DNA of 64,000 bases from Melghirimyces algeriensis (GCF_900182565.1 NZ_FXTI01000009.1:1-64000), one strand, 5' to 3'; positions 15,706 through 24,316 are shown, counted from the first letter of the stretch. Numbers and translations: made by a program. The notes: generated from the sequence alone by a model not told the origin.

Positions 15706-16479
15706 ATGCGTCCACAATCTGGAGGTCGCCCTCCGATGGGTCGTCCCGGTAAACCCGCAGGTGAAAGTACAGATCACGGTCAACAGAAGAAAAAGATGCC
15801 AACCCAATTTGTCAATTTCGTATTTTTCAAAGTTGACCCGGCATGGCGACGTCTCAGCCGTGAAGAGCAGGAAACAGGCAAGCAGGAATTTGCTTCTGTA
15901 GTGGAAGAATACCGGGAACAAGGGATGATGGTCAATTCTTATTCCATGGTAGGAATTCGTTCTGATGCGGATTTTATGCTGTGGAGGATTTCCAAAAAGG
16001 TGGAAGTATTCCAGGAAATGATGACCAAACTACTTCATACAGGCCTGGGAAAATATCTGGAAATCACTTATTCGTATCTCTCCTTTACCAAACGGAGCAT
16101 GTATGTGGATAAAATGGACCCGGAACACCAGAATCCCAGAGTCTACATTATTCCTGGAATGAAGAAGTACCTGTTTGTCTATCCCTTTATTAAAACCCGT
16201 GATTGGTACCAATTGTCCTATCCCACCCGTCAGGGAATGATGGACGAGCACATCCAAGTGGGAAGTAAATATCCATCCGTAAAACTAAACACAACGTATA
16301 GTTTTGGAATTGATGATCATGAGTTTGTTGTTGCCTTTGAAACCGATGAGATTACGGATTTCTCCTTATTGGTTCAGGAACTTCGGGAATCGGAGGCCAG
16401 CCGATATACACTCAGAGATGTTCCCATGTTTACATGCATCCACCATTCCCAAGTGATGGATGCACTGAACACCCTATAA
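15706..16479 (+). CDS. chdC: Coproheme decarboxylase (HemQ/ChdC)
   Basis: A 257-residue chlorite dismutase-superfamily protein. ChdC converts Fe-coproporphyrin III to heme b in the last step of the coproporphyrin-dependent heme pathway of Gram-positive bacteria. Visible family segments are FVNFVFFKVDPAWRRL, MKKYLFVYPFIKTRDWY with the reactive tyrosine and lysine region, and NTTYSFGIDDHEFVVAFETD. The first 30 residues are a Pro/Gly-rich extension. GAGGGGG precedes ATG 15706. No other heme genes are in the window. Confidence 0.95.
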   Translation: MRPQSGGRPPMGRPGKPAGESTDHGQQKKKMPTQFVNFVFFKVDPAWRRLSREEQETGKQEFASVVEEYREQGMMVNSYSMVGIRSDADFMLWRISKKVEVFQEMMTKLLHTGLGKYLEITYSYLSFTKRSMYVDKMDPEHQNPRVYIIPGMKKYLFVYPFIKTRDWYQLSYPTRQGMMDEHIQVGSKYPSVKLNTTYSFGIDDHEFVVAFETDEITDFSLLVQELRESEASRYTLRDVPMFTCIHHSQVMDALNTL

Positions 16480-16480
16480 A

Positions 16481-16509
16481 AACATCCGGCCACCGCCGGG
16501 TGTTTTTTA
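16481..16509 (+). terminator. Terminator of chdC
   Basis: The stem AACATCCGGC/GCCGGGTGTT is followed by TTTTTT. Confidence 0.9.
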
Positions 16510-16511
16510 TT

Positions 16512-16546
16512 AAAAAACCCTGTCCACGTAACAGACAGGGTTTTTT
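16512..16546 (-). terminator. Terminator of ndh (also T-rich on the other strand)
   Basis: The stem CCCTGTC/GACAGGG is flanked by A6 and T6, so it works in both directions. It lies ten bases after the ndh stop. Confidence 0.9.
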
Positions 16547-16555
16547 AATCAGGAG

Positions 16556-17749
16556 TTACAGTTTTGCTTTTTTAAACATGAGGGAAAGACCACCGATCAT
16601 ATAATACCAACGCCAATCATTTACCCGCTTCAAGAAGGATGCTTTGCTTCCAACCACCTTTTTTCCAAAAGCGATTCCAATTGCTGAACCACGACCCAAC
16701 GATGCCAATGTCCCCTTTGACTCAAACTTATAGGGTTCGATGCTTCCTCCGCGGAGAAGGGAAACCAGATTCTTGGACAGATGTTGACCTTGTTGGGTAG
16801 CCATCTGAGCGGTTGGAGGATAGGGACGACCTTCGTCATTAAAGATCAGTGAACTGTCACCCACGACAAAAAAGTCTTCATATCCAGGAACCCGCAGATA
16901 TTCATCCACTTTCACCCGACCGCGGGCCGTTTCAATGCCAGCTTCCTCCAACAAGGGATTGCCTCGGACACCACCGGTCCATACCACAGTGGCAGCATCA
17001 ATCTTCTCGCCACCTTTCAACACCACTCCGTCATCAGTGCATTCTTCAATTGGGGTGTTAATATAAAATTCAACCCCCCGTTCTTTTAAATACTCAACCG
17101 CATAGTCCACCAATTCCTGATCAAAACCAGGCAGCACCGTCGGGGCAGCTTCCACATTAATCAGGCGAACCTTTTCACGAGGAATATCAAACTCCTGGCA
17201 GAGCTCAGGGATTCGGTCCACCAACTCACCTACATATTCAATTCCGGTAAACCCGGCACCACCTACAACAATGGTTAATAAGTCATCCCGCTTTTCTTCC
17301 AGCGCGTTATACTTGGCAAACATATACTCCATATGTTCCCGAATGAAACGCACCCCGTTGAGATTTCGAATAAAGAAAGCATTCTCCAATAACCCTTTGA
17401 TTCCAAAGGTTTCCGGAGCACTTCCCAATCCGAAAACAAGGTAGTCGTACTTCAAGGGTTCTCCTTCAGCAAGAGAAACTTCCTTGTTTTCCGGGTCCAC
17501 CTTAGTTACTCGGTCCTGAATAAATTGGACCTTGTCTTGCTTCAGAACAGAAGCGATGTCCACCCGTGCATAATCCGGCGGCAATGTACCAGCTGCCGGT
17601 TCATGAAGTTTGGTGGTAACATAATGATAAGGATTTAAATTGACCAATGTTACCTCCGCTTCATGATGGTTGAGCTCTTTTTGGAGCCTCACCGTTGTCA
17701 TTAAACCGCCATAACCTGCACCTAAAACAACAATTTTAGGAAGAGCCAT
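16556..17749 (-). CDS. ndh: Type II NADH dehydrogenase (YumB/Ndh-like)
   Basis: A 397-residue monotopic flavoprotein that passes electrons from NADH to menaquinone without pumping protons. The FAD-binding site is VVLGAGYGGL near the start, the NAD site VVVGGAGFTGIE in the middle, and the second FAD motif is YEDFFVVGDSS followed by YPPTAQMATQQG, typical of NDH-2 quinone sites. The C-terminal DWRWYYMIGGL region is a membrane-binding segment. The ATG lies inside the TATAAT of a good promoter (TTAACA, 18-base spacer) and has only a weak ribosome binding site. Real initiation may use another promoter or a leaderless transcript. Confidence 0.93.
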   Translation of the reverse strand: MALPKIVVLGAGYGGLMTTVRLQKELNHHEAEVTLVNLNPYHYVTTKLHEPAAGTLPPDYARVDIASVLKQDKVQFIQDRVTKVDPENKEVSLAEGEPLKYDYLVFGLGSAPETFGIKGLLENAFFIRNLNGVRFIREHMEYMFAKYNALEEKRDDLLTIVVGGAGFTGIEYVGELVDRIPELCQEFDIPREKVRLINVEAAPTVLPGFDQELVDYAVEYLKERGVEFYINTPIEECTDDGVVLKGGEKIDAATVVWTGGVRGNPLLEEAGIETARGRVKVDEYLRVPGYEDFFVVGDSSLIFNDEGRPYPPTAQMATQQGQHLSKNLVSLLRGGSIEPYKFESKGTLASLGRGSAIGIAFGKKVVGSKASFLKRVNDWRWYYMIGGLSLMFKKAKL

Positions 17750-17773
17750 TATACCACATCCATTTATATTATG
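17744..17773 (-). promoter_or_regulatory. Promoter-like sequence overlapping the ndh start codon
   Basis: On the minus strand TTAACA is followed after 18 bases by TATAAT, and the last three bases of the -10 box belong to the ATG of ndh. If used, transcription would start inside the coding region. The rest of 17774-18094 shows no gene. Confidence 0.35.
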
Positions 17774-18094
17774 TTAAAAAAATCACATAGATAAGAAGTA
17801 CTATTAGACACTATAAACCATGATAAAAGTTTCTCTCTCGTTTGACAAGGGGTTCCTGCCTGACATTCTGTCCAGTGTGCTTCTGATTATCCCGGTAAAT
17901 ACTTGGTGAAATTCGTCACAATGCATGTGTATATACCAAAATGAACGGAAATTGAAAACCCTTGGTTTACTTCATTTGATTTTTTTTCCATTCAATGGTC
18001 TCCTGTCCGGATTCATGATAGAATACAACAGATTCCACTGGAAAACTCCATCATTTCTGCATTCCATCATTTATTCCGCTATGGAGGTGCGCCA

Positions 18095-19102
18095 ATGACA
18101 ACGAACAATCTGCAACGTGACCCTGAAATCATGGATATCACCATTATCGGGGGCGGACCCACTGGGCTTTTTGCTGCCTTTTATGCCGGTATGCGCAATG
18201 CATCCGTTAAAGTGATTGAAAGTCTGCCTCAAATGGGGGGACAGCTTTCCGCTTTGTATCCGGAAAAGGATATTTATGATGTGGCTGGATTTCCTAAAAT
18301 AGGTGCGCAACAGCTCATCGATAACCTTCTGGAACAATGCAAGTTATTTGACCCCCTGTTTTGCATGAATGAAAAAGTACTTCATGTGGAAAAGAATTCC
18401 GATGAAATTTTTGAAATTACCACCGATCAAACGGTCCATCTCAGTAAGACCATTATTATCACAGCAGGTGTGGGAGCGTTTGAACCACGAAAACTGAAGG
18501 TTCCAAATGCGGAACAGTATGAAAAGACCAATCTTCACTACTTTGTAAAAGACCTAGAGCAGTTTAAAGGGAAAAGGGTTTTAATTTCCGGCGGCGGAGA
18601 CTCTGCTGTAGATTGGGCCAATATGCTGGAACCCATTGCAGAACAAGTTACTCTGATCCATCGCAGGGATCGTTTCCGGGCCCATGAAACCAGTGTGGAA
18701 AAAATGAAACAATCCAGTGTCAAGGTTCTCACCCCACGAGAAATTGTTTCCCTTCATGGAGAAAATCAAATCGAAAGGGTCGTCATCGCCGACAAAAAGA
18801 AGGAGCAGGTTGAGGAGCTGGATGTGGATGCAGTTATTGTCAGTTTTGGTTTTGTCTCCTCGTTGGGCCCGATCAAAGAGTGGGGATTGGAGATTGAAAA
18901 AGGTTCCATTGTCGTCAACTCCCGCATGGAAACCAATATCCCAGGTATTTATGCCGCCGGCGATGTGACAACCTATCCAGGTAAAGTCAAACTGATCGCA
19001 GTAGGTTTTGGTGAAGCACCGACAGCTGTCAACAACGCCAAACAGTTTATGGACCCTAAAGCACGATTGCAACCCGGACACAGTTCCCATATGAAGCTTT
19101 GA
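18095..19102 (+). CDS. yumC: Ferredoxin/flavodoxin-NADP+ reductase, type 2 (YumC)
   Basis: A 335-residue thioredoxin-reductase-like flavoprotein that moves electrons between NADPH and ferredoxin or flavodoxin. FAD binds at [14 protein letters not shown] near the N-terminus and NADP at [14 protein letters not shown] in the middle. The CxxC of thioredoxin reductases is absent, as expected for YumC. The C-terminal [20 protein letters not shown] motif completes the FAD site. GGAGGTG lies before ATG 18095. The gene is divergent from ndh, as commonly seen in this block. Confidence 0.95.
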   Translation: MTTNNLQRDPEIMDITIIGGGPTGLFAAFYAGMRNASVKVIESLPQMGGQLSALYPEKDIYDVAGFPKIGAQQLIDNLLEQCKLFDPLFCMNEKVLHVEKNSDEIFEITTDQTVHLSKTIIITAGVGAFEPRKLKVPNAEQYEKTNLHYFVKDLEQFKGKRVLISGGGDSAVDWANMLEPIAEQVTLIHRRDRFRAHETSVEKMKQSSVKVLTPREIVSLHGENQIERVVIADKKKEQVEELDVDAVIVSFGFVSSLGPIKEWGLEIEKGSIVVNSRMETNIPGIYAAGDVTTYPGKVKLIAVGFGEAPTAVNNAKQFMDPKARLQPGHSSHMKL

Positions 19103-19134
19103 ACAAAACCGCCTCTTCGAGAGGCGGTTTTGTT
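19102..19134 (+). terminator. Terminator of yumC
   Basis: A 13-bp stem CAAAACCGCCTCT/AGAGGCGGTTTTG with a short loop lies just after the stop. Confidence 0.92.
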
Positions 19135-19215
19135 GTTCGATGTATGTTTGATCATTCCGGTGACAGACTACGGTTAAAGGTCAACAACCGTTTCTGAAAA
19201 GGAGACAGAGAACAT

Positions 19216-19416
19216 ATGAACAAGACGCGCCGTTTCATCGCTGGATCTTATCACCTGTTTATGGTACTCTCGACATTGATTATTCCGTTATTGATTTATT
19301 ATGGTACCAGGGGACAAGGAACCGAGTCCTTTTACGGCACGGTTGGTGCTGTCCTCGCCTTTGTCATCCTTCTGGCTTATTTGATTATCCCCAATCTTCG
19401 ACAGAGTGGGCGCTGA
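19216..19416 (+). CDS. Small two-helix membrane protein
   Basis: A 66-residue protein with two hydrophobic segments (YHLFMVLSTLIIPLLIYYG and GTVGAVLAFVILLAYLIIP) joined by a polar loop. AGGAGA precedes ATG 19216. It is followed four bases later by a zinc-ribbon protein and may be co-expressed. No family recognised. Confidence 0.65.
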   Translation: MNKTRRFIAGSYHLFMVLSTLIIPLLIYYGTRGQGTESFYGTVGAVLAFVILLAYLIIPNLRQSGR

Positions 19417-19419
19417 CCG

Positions 19420-19695
19420 ATGCAAGCATCGATCGGTTGTCCAGTATGCAATGGATTTGATGTCTTGGAAATTGCTTGTCCCCACTGCAATGAGTATATG
19501 GTAGATAATGGACGATTCTTTGATTTATTAGCAGATTATAGTCCTTATCGCCCCATCGAAGACATGAAAAAAAGTGATGGACTAAAGGATTTGCAAACCC
19601 ACCGATGTCCCCACCATCTTTATTGTCCTCAATGCAATTATTCCAATATATGGATGGTAGAAGAAATTTCCCTTGGAGACATAAGTACACCATGA
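19420..19695 (+). CDS. Zinc-ribbon protein of unknown function
   Basis: A 91-residue protein with CPVC (residues 7-10), CPHC (20-23), a CPHH sequence and CPQC near residue 70, spaced like two zinc-binding knuckles. The acidic middle (RFFDLLADYSPYRPIED) has no hydrophobic helix, so it is cytosolic. It starts four bases after the preceding membrane protein gene with a weak ribosome binding site, suggesting translational coupling. Confidence 0.6.
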   Translation: MQASIGCPVCNGFDVLEIACPHCNEYMVDNGRFFDLLADYSPYRPIEDMKKSDGLKDLQTHRCPHHLYCPQCNYSNIWMVEEISLGDISTP

Positions 19696-19706
19696 AACGG
19701 ATACCT

Positions 19707-20294
19707 CTATTGTGCACGCCGAACCCAGAAGCCACCGTGAAATGTTTTCGGTTCATAGGATACCAGAAAAGCCTGTGGGTCCATTTCCTTTACACGTCTC
19801 ATCAGTTCTTTCTGTTTTTTGCGCCTGGTTAACACCATCAATACCAAACGCTCTCCGGTCAATCCTTCTCCCAACCAGGACGTCACTCCAAATCCGGCGT
19901 TACGAAGCTCCTCCGGCATATTTGAATCTTCTTTGCGGGTGATCACCTGAACCGTTACATATCCCATCGCCATTTTTTCCTCAACAATGGAGCCGGTATA
20001 GACACCAAGAGCAAATCCCAAGCAATAAATCACCAAATTGTACCAAGCATCAATATGTTCCAGAACAGTAGCCAACCCCAGCATATAAATGAAAACTTCA
20101 CAAAAGCTGATTAGCGCAGCGAGGCGCGCATTGCCTTTCATCATCATAATCAGCCGAACGGTGGACAGAGTTACGTAAGCGATCTGCACAAAAAAAATGA
20201 ACAGCAAAACTCCAAACAAGGTCTGTTCCCCCCAACGGTGCAGTTCATCCACAACAGGTAATGAACCTTTGCGAGCCAATCCTTTACAAATCAT
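19707..20294 (-). CDS. UPF0316 (DUF2179) membrane protein, YebE-like
   Basis: A 195-residue protein with three N-terminal membrane helices (FGVLLFIFFVQIAYVTLSTV, AALISFCEVFIYMLGLATVL, YNLVIYCLGFALGVYTGS). A C-terminal DUF2179 domain (GYVTVQVITRKED...GFGVTSWLGEGLTGERLVLMVLTRRK) follows. DUF2179 domains resemble small ligand-binding folds; function unknown. The start is uncertain: family members usually begin about 25 residues later. Confidence 0.85.
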   Translation of the reverse strand: MICKGLARKGSLPVVDELHRWGEQTLFGVLLFIFFVQIAYVTLSTVRLIMMMKGNARLAALISFCEVFIYMLGLATVLEHIDAWYNLVIYCLGFALGVYTGSIVEEKMAMGYVTVQVITRKEDSNMPEELRNAGFGVTSWLGEGLTGERLVLMVLTRRKKQKELMRRVKEMDPQAFLVSYEPKTFHGGFWVRRAQ

Positions 20295-20330
20295 ACATCA
20301 ATACCGCTTTACCTGAAAAGGGAGCGGAAT

Positions 20331-20353
20331 AAAAAAGCCCGATAACGGGCTTT
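20331..20353 (-). terminator. Terminator on the minus strand
   Basis: The stem AAAGCCCG/CGGGCTTT is followed on the minus strand by a run of T. It would end transcripts from the small gene at 20557-20760. Confidence 0.85.
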
Positions 20354-20536
20354 GGACTGCTGACAAAGACAAAATGAAAAAAGAGGGAGATTTCCGGTGG
20401 AGACATCCTTTTCCGACAACCCAGCGGAACCTCCGGAGATCCCAACCGTTTAGCCGGACCAGAGGGGGTAAAGCGGACTCATTCCACTACCTTGGTAGAG
20501 GAAAGAGATGCGGACTTCCCCCATTTTGTCATGAAC
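20354..20536 (+). repeat. Dispersed noncoding element, copy A
   Basis: It begins GGACTGCTGACAAAGACA and ends TTTGTCATGAAC, the same ends as the shorter element at 38077-38168. An internal AGCGGACTCATTCCACT is also shared in part. Terminal GACAAAATG/CATTTTGTC can pair. A 62-codon plus-strand frame runs through it but has no ribosome binding site and unlikely composition. It may be a miniature mobile element or a structured RNA. Confidence 0.5.
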
Positions 20537-20556
20537 CTAAACCCCATTACCGGGTT

Positions 20557-20760
20557 TTATAGATCATTTGTACGCTGGGGAGGTTCTTCTTGTTCCAGCG
20601 GACGGCTCTCTTCAATCAGACCTGACCATTGACCTACATTTCCGCCACCAAGTCCTTCGTTAATCATACGATCCACATCCATCCAATAGCTGTCTCTTCC
20701 CTCGTCCGTACGATCCTTCTTTTCAGCTTGAACATCTACTTTGGACTTTTCATTCGACAC
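20557..20760 (-). CDS. Small hydrophilic protein, unknown
   Basis: A 67-residue acidic protein starting at GTG 20760 with GGAGGTG eight bases upstream. The sequence is charged at the N-terminus (NEKSKVDVQAEKKDRTDEGRD), has a DVDRMINEGLGGGNVG centre and a Pro/Glu-rich end. It has no membrane segment. It looks like the small proteins expressed during sporulation, but no family was recognised. Confidence 0.55.
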   Translation of the reverse strand: MSNEKSKVDVQAEKKDRTDEGRDSYWMDVDRMINEGLGGGNVGQWSGLIEESRPLEQEEPPQRTNDL

Positions 20761-20811
20761 GGATAACACCTCCAAACATAGTTTTCGCCATTTTCTCCTT
20801 CTCCATTCCAT

Positions 20812-20849
20812 AAAAAAATAAACCTCCAGACCTGTTCACGGTCGGAGGC
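20812..20849 (-). terminator. Terminator of the YutM-like gene
   Basis: CCTCCAGACC/GGTCGGAGG forms a stem followed by TTTATTTTTTT on the minus strand. Confidence 0.9.
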
Positions 20850-20870
20850 ACCTGTTTGAAAACCGTTATA

Positions 20871-21227
20871 TCAGCACTTCTCTGGAGTTCCTTCTTTTGT
20901 TGCCGTTCGGAAAGAGGTTCCACAACCACACGTGGCTACAGCATTGGGGTTGTGAAGGATAAACCCTCCACCCATCATGGACTCTTTATAGTCAATCTGC
21001 AAACCATTGATCAGATCCGCACTATCCTTATCCACCAATATGCGTATCCCATGGTTGTTCACTTCATGATCGTTATCGGTCTTGTTCTCATCAAAGCCGA
21101 GACTGTAGGTAAACCCACTGCATCCTCCGCCTTGAACACCAACTCGAAGATACTGCTTTTCTGGATTTTCTTCCTCTTGCAGCATCTCTTTAATCTTGTG
21201 ACCCGCTCGATCGGATAGTTCGATCAC
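20871..21227 (-). CDS. HesB/IscA-type iron-sulfur assembly protein (YutM/ErpA-like)
   Basis: A 118-residue A-type carrier that accepts and delivers Fe-S clusters. The three conserved cysteines are present: GGGCSGFTYSLGF and CGCGTSF. GTG 21227 is chosen because AAGGAGGAG lies six bases upstream. The C-terminal RTATKEGTPEKC is an extension with an additional Cys. Together with the Nfu-like protein at 25458 it supplies cluster delivery. Confidence 0.92.
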   Translation of the reverse strand: MIELSDRAGHKIKEMLQEEENPEKQYLRVGVQGGGCSGFTYSLGFDENKTDNDHEVNNHGIRILVDKDSADLINGLQIDYKESMMGGGFILHNPNAVATCGCGTSFRTATKEGTPEKC

Positions 21228-21321
21228 ACGAAACTCCTCCTTATTCTCCTGATACAGGTTACTTCCCATTATACAGCATATGAAGAAGCAACCAAAGTCA
21301 CCCCGGCATTACGATAGAACT

Positions 21322-21558
21322 CTAAGCGCGATGGAGTACAGCTTCCCGAATGTTTGAAGAATACCGCTGTATGAAATATATCTGTTGATCTTTTTTTTTG
21401 GAATGAAGTCCTTGTTCACGATTCCACTGATTGTGAAGCTCGTCCAATCGTTGACTGATCTGAATGACTGTTGGGTGATTCAAACCCAGTTGTGAGGCTT
21501 TCGTGTACATAAACGCCCTTAATCGCTCCATCTCTTCTTCCAGTTGATATTTGTACAA
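21322..21558 (-). CDS. Spo0E-like aspartyl-phosphate phosphatase
   Basis: A 78-residue helical hairpin protein of the Spo0E family, which dephosphorylates Spo0A~P and delays sporulation. The family pattern is clear: MERLRAFMYTKASQLGLNHP then TVIQISQRLDELHNQW, including the SQxLD catalytic signature. TTG 21558 gives the usual family length and has GGGAG upstream; a TTG at 21609 would add 17 residues. Confidence 0.85.
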   Translation of the reverse strand: MYKYQLEEEMERLRAFMYTKASQLGLNHPTVIQISQRLDELHNQWNREQGLHSKKKDQQIYFIQRYSSNIREAVLHRA

Positions 21559-21702
21559 ACCTGAAAACTCCCTTCTCTCTCCTCCTTTACTCTGATAGAA
21601 GTATTTCAAGGCATGTCCAGAGAAAAGGGTCGTAAAAAGAAGAACATCCGTTTCCGGTTATTATACCCTGTTTTTTCATATATTACAAAGGCTACCATTT
21701 AT

Positions 21703-21963
21703 CTAGAGCAGATCCAAAAGATCATCCAGTTTTTTTTCCTGTTCCTTAATCGCCTGTCGAATCTTCTTCAAAAGCTCTTCTCCATCTTTTCCAGTAATGA
21801 TCTCACCATCTACCATTGCGTAAGGTGTCTGCGCACACACCTCACAATTTCCCAAACAGGGCGATTCCAACACATCCACCTCTGAATCATTCTCCAACTC
21901 TTCAATCATCTCTTCCAGCTCCGGTGTCAGCTGATTGATACAGATTTCAACCATCGGTCGCAT
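21703..21963 (-). CDS. YuzB-like protein (DUF1450)
   Basis: An 86-residue cytosolic protein. It has MVEICINQLTPELEEMIEEL, a CLGNCEVC cysteine cluster and YAMVDGEIITGKDGEELLKK, matching the DUF1450 pattern of YuzB. The cysteines suggest a thioredoxin-fold or metal-binding role; function unknown. GAGGG lies seven bases before ATG 21963. Confidence 0.8.
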   Translation of the reverse strand: MRPMVEICINQLTPELEEMIEELENDSEVDVLESPCLGNCEVCAQTPYAMVDGEIITGKDGEELLKKIRQAIKEQEKKLDDLLDLL

Positions 21964-22098
21964 AAAACAGCCCTCACTTTTTTCATCCCTCATCAAATAT
22001 TAATCTATATTGTAACCCGGAAAGCCCTCTGACAGAAACAGTCCCCGCCACCGCAATTTATTGGAAGACTACTCCATCCGGCTGATTGTATCCCAGGA

Positions 22099-22164
22099 AT
22101 GAAGATGATACGATACGCTTGTAAAAAATGTCGACTCCAGTATTCAGGATTTGCGAAGGGGTGA
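22099..22164 (+). CDS. Possible 21-residue leader peptide before sortase
   Basis: A short frame MKMIRYACKKCRLQYSGFAK ending in Gly overlaps the GGGGTGAT that serves as the sortase ribosome binding site. It contains one CxxC. It could couple sortase translation or be chance. Confidence 0.2.
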   Translation: MKMIRYACKKCRLQYSGFAKG

Positions 22165-22176
22165 TTTTCCAATATC

Positions 22177-22788
22177 ATGATTCGGGGAATTGCTGTATCC
22201 CTTATTATTTTAGGTCTTTCCCTGGCAGTCTATAGCGGCTATCAATGGTGGGATCAAGTCAACGTTGCTGTTTACGATCCCAAAAAGTCCGAGTCCATCT
22301 CGAAAGACTGGGATGACCGAAAGAAAAAACCTTCCTTGGAAAAAGGAACAGATAAAACGTTTCAACCCAAAAAAGGAGACAAAATTGGAGAGCTGGTCAT
22401 ACCCCGAATCGGTGCGATTCTTCCTATCATCTACGGAACAGGAGACAAAGAACTTGCCAAGGGAGTGGGACATTATATCGGCCATGGAACCGTACTTCCC
22501 GGAGAAACAGGTCATTCTGTTCTGGCCGGTCACCGCGAAACCACTTTTCGTCAGGCAGGAGAACTGAAAAAAGGGGATAAACTGTATATAAAGATAAATG
22601 GATATACCTATACATACCAGATTCGAAAAACCTTTATTGTCGATAAAGATGACCGTAGCGTTATTGTTCCTCATGAAAAACCAAATCTATCCCTGATCAC
22701 CTGCTACCCCTTCAATCTGGTGGGAAGTGCTCCCCAGCGATATATTATCCGTGGAGAACTGATTGAAAGTAAACAAGGAGAAAAATAA
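22177..22788 (+). CDS. Class D sortase
   Basis: A 203-residue membrane-anchored transpeptidase that should join LPxTG-type proteins to the cell wall. Residues 1-20 form the membrane anchor. The catalytic triad is visible: H119 in VLAGHRETTF, C176 in LSLITCYPF and R188 in APQRYIIRG. Class D sortases of Bacillus attach proteins during sporulation. No LPxTG substrate gene occurs nearby, so it is an orphan in this window. Confidence 0.9.
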   Translation: MIRGIAVSLIILGLSLAVYSGYQWWDQVNVAVYDPKKSESISKDWDDRKKKPSLEKGTDKTFQPKKGDKIGELVIPRIGAILPIIYGTGDKELAKGVGHYIGHGTVLPGETGHSVLAGHRETTFRQAGELKKGDKLYIKINGYTYTYQIRKTFIVDKDDRSVIVPHEKPNLSLITCYPFNLVGSAPQRYIIRGELIESKQGEK

Positions 22789-22821
22789 AAAAGACCCATG
22801 TACACCTATGGGTCTTTCATC
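22788..22821. terminator. Bidirectional terminator between sortase and YuzD-like gene
   Basis: The stem AAAGACCCAT/ATGGGTCTTT lies between two convergent genes and is T-rich on both sides. Confidence 0.9.
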
Positions 22822-22829
22822 TTACACAA

Positions 22830-23162
22830 TTATTGATTTGTCTCTACTGCATACAACCCCATCGATTCCAATTTTTTCTTAATATCCTTTAAACGAGGAT
22901 TTCCTTCCCCCACAATCTCCCCGTCAATCACGACCACAGGATACCAAAGCTCCTCATCAATGACGCGTTGAGAAAATGCCTTCTCTTCATCGCCCAAGGG
23001 CTGATGGATATCCACATAACGAACAGAGATCTGATCCCCGTATGTCCTTTCCAACGCAGCCTCCAACCAGGAAGCTGTCTCCTGGGCTGAGGGGAAGTTC
23101 ACACAGCTGGGACACAACTCCTCTGCACCATAGACGAGCAACTCCACATGATCAGTCGTCAT
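22830..23162 (-). CDS. YuzD-like protein (DUF1462)
   Basis: A 111-residue thioredoxin-like protein. ELLVYGAEELCPSCVNFPSA carries a CxxC, followed by ERTYGDQISVRYVDI and PVVVIDGEIVGEGNPRL, as in YuzD. The second of two adjacent ATG codons (23162) has the better spacing to AGGAGGT. It overlaps no gene but follows mccB closely (18 bases), so it may belong to that operon. Confidence 0.88.
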   Translation of the reverse strand: MTTDHVELLVYGAEELCPSCVNFPSAQETASWLEAALERTYGDQISVRYVDIHQPLGDEEKAFSQRVIDEELWYPVVVIDGEIVGEGNPRLKDIKKKLESMGLYAVETNQ

Positions 23163-23179
23163 CATGCCACCTCCTGTTA

Positions 23180-24313
23180 TCACCTAAGCGCTTGTTCCAA
23201 ATCCTCCAGTAAATCCTGTACATCTTCCACACCGACAGATACCCGGATCAAACCATCTGTAATCCCAAGTTCCTGTCGACGTTCCGGCGGAATGGAAGCA
23301 TGCGTCATTCGAGCAGGAACGGAAATCAGGCTTTCCACTGCTCCCAGACTTTCCGCCAACGTGAAGAGCTTTGTCCGGGAAAGCACCTTTTCTGCCCGTT
23401 CTCCACTTCCCACATCAAACGAAAACATTCCTCCAAAACCACGGGCTTGACTAGCAGCCACTCCAAAACCAGGGTGTTCCTTTAATCCTGGATAATAAAT
23501 TCCCTGAATATCCGATCGGGACTGCAACCACTCGACCAGCTTTCTTGTACTGGATTCGTGTTGCCGCATGCGAAGACCCAGTGTTTTTATTCCTCGGATT
23601 AGCAACCATGAATCATGGGGTGGTAACACACCGCCAATGGAATTTTGCAGATAATGAAGCCGTTCTCCCAATGATTCATCCTTCACTGCGATCAATCCGG
23701 CCACCACATCACTGTGCCCACCCAGGTATTTCGTGGCACTGTGCACCACAATATCCGCACCGAGATCCAACGGATTTTGCCAGTAAGGTGTAAGAAACGT
23801 GTTATCCACAATCAGGAGTAACCCACGATCCCGGCAGATTTCCACCAGCTTTCGAATATCAGTCACTTTTAAAAGAGGATTGCTGGGCGTTTCCATATAG
23901 ACAGCCTTTGTTTCCGGACGAATCGCTTCCACCACATCCTCCGGACGGCTGGTATCCACATAGGAAAAGTCAAGTCCCATCCGGTTGAACACTCCGCTCA
24001 TCACCCGGTATGTTCCTCCGTAAATATCATCTCCCACCACCAGGTGATCCCCTTGATCAAACAGAGACAGAACGGAAGAAATGGCAGCCATTCCGGAAGA
24101 AAAGGCCAATCCCCGAACCCCATTTTCCAGATCAACAATCAATTTCTCCAATGCTTCCCGTGTCGGGTTACCCGTTCGTGAATATTCATAACCTCGGTGT
24201 TTCCCGATTGCATCCTGTTTATAGGTGGAAACCTGATAAATGGGCACACTGACCGCGCCGGTTCGTTCATCACCAAAGACACCGCCGTGAATCAATTTTG
24301 TATCAATGCGCAT
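23180..24313 (-). CDS. mccB: Cystathionine gamma-lyase / homocysteine gamma-lyase (MccB-like)
   Basis: A 377-residue PLP enzyme of the Cys/Met metabolism family. It should cleave cystathionine to cysteine, 2-oxobutyrate and ammonia. YEYSRTGNPTREALE, GLAFSSGMAAISSVL, the PLP lysine in VHSATKYLGGHSD and SLGAVESLISVPARMTHAS are all present. The gene starts three bases after mccA, giving the reverse transsulfuration operon mccA-mccB. Cystathionine gamma-synthase activity cannot be excluded by sequence, but the mccA partner argues for the lyase. Confidence 0.9.
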   Translation of the reverse strand: MRIDTKLIHGGVFGDERTGAVSVPIYQVSTYKQDAIGKHRGYEYSRTGNPTREALEKLIVDLENGVRGLAFSSGMAAISSVLSLFDQGDHLVVGDDIYGGTYRVMSGVFNRMGLDFSYVDTSRPEDVVEAIRPETKAVYMETPSNPLLKVTDIRKLVEICRDRGLLLIVDNTFLTPYWQNPLDLGADIVVHSATKYLGGHSDVVAGLIAVKDESLGERLHYLQNSIGGVLPPHDSWLLIRGIKTLGLRMRQHESSTRKLVEWLQSRSDIQGIYYPGLKEHPGFGVAASQARGFGGMFSFDVGSGERAEKVLSRTKLFTLAESLGAVESLISVPARMTHASIPPERRQELGITDGLIRVSVGVEDVQDLLEDLEQALR

Positions 24314-24316
24314 GGT

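Noticed and set aside
20374..20562. 62-codon plus-strand frame within repeat copy A
   Set aside because: No ribosome binding site, odd Arg/Pro-rich composition, and it runs through a repeated noncoding element.
22021..22170. Riboswitch upstream of sortase
   Set aside because: No recognised aptamer pattern; only a small frame overlapping the ribosome binding site.
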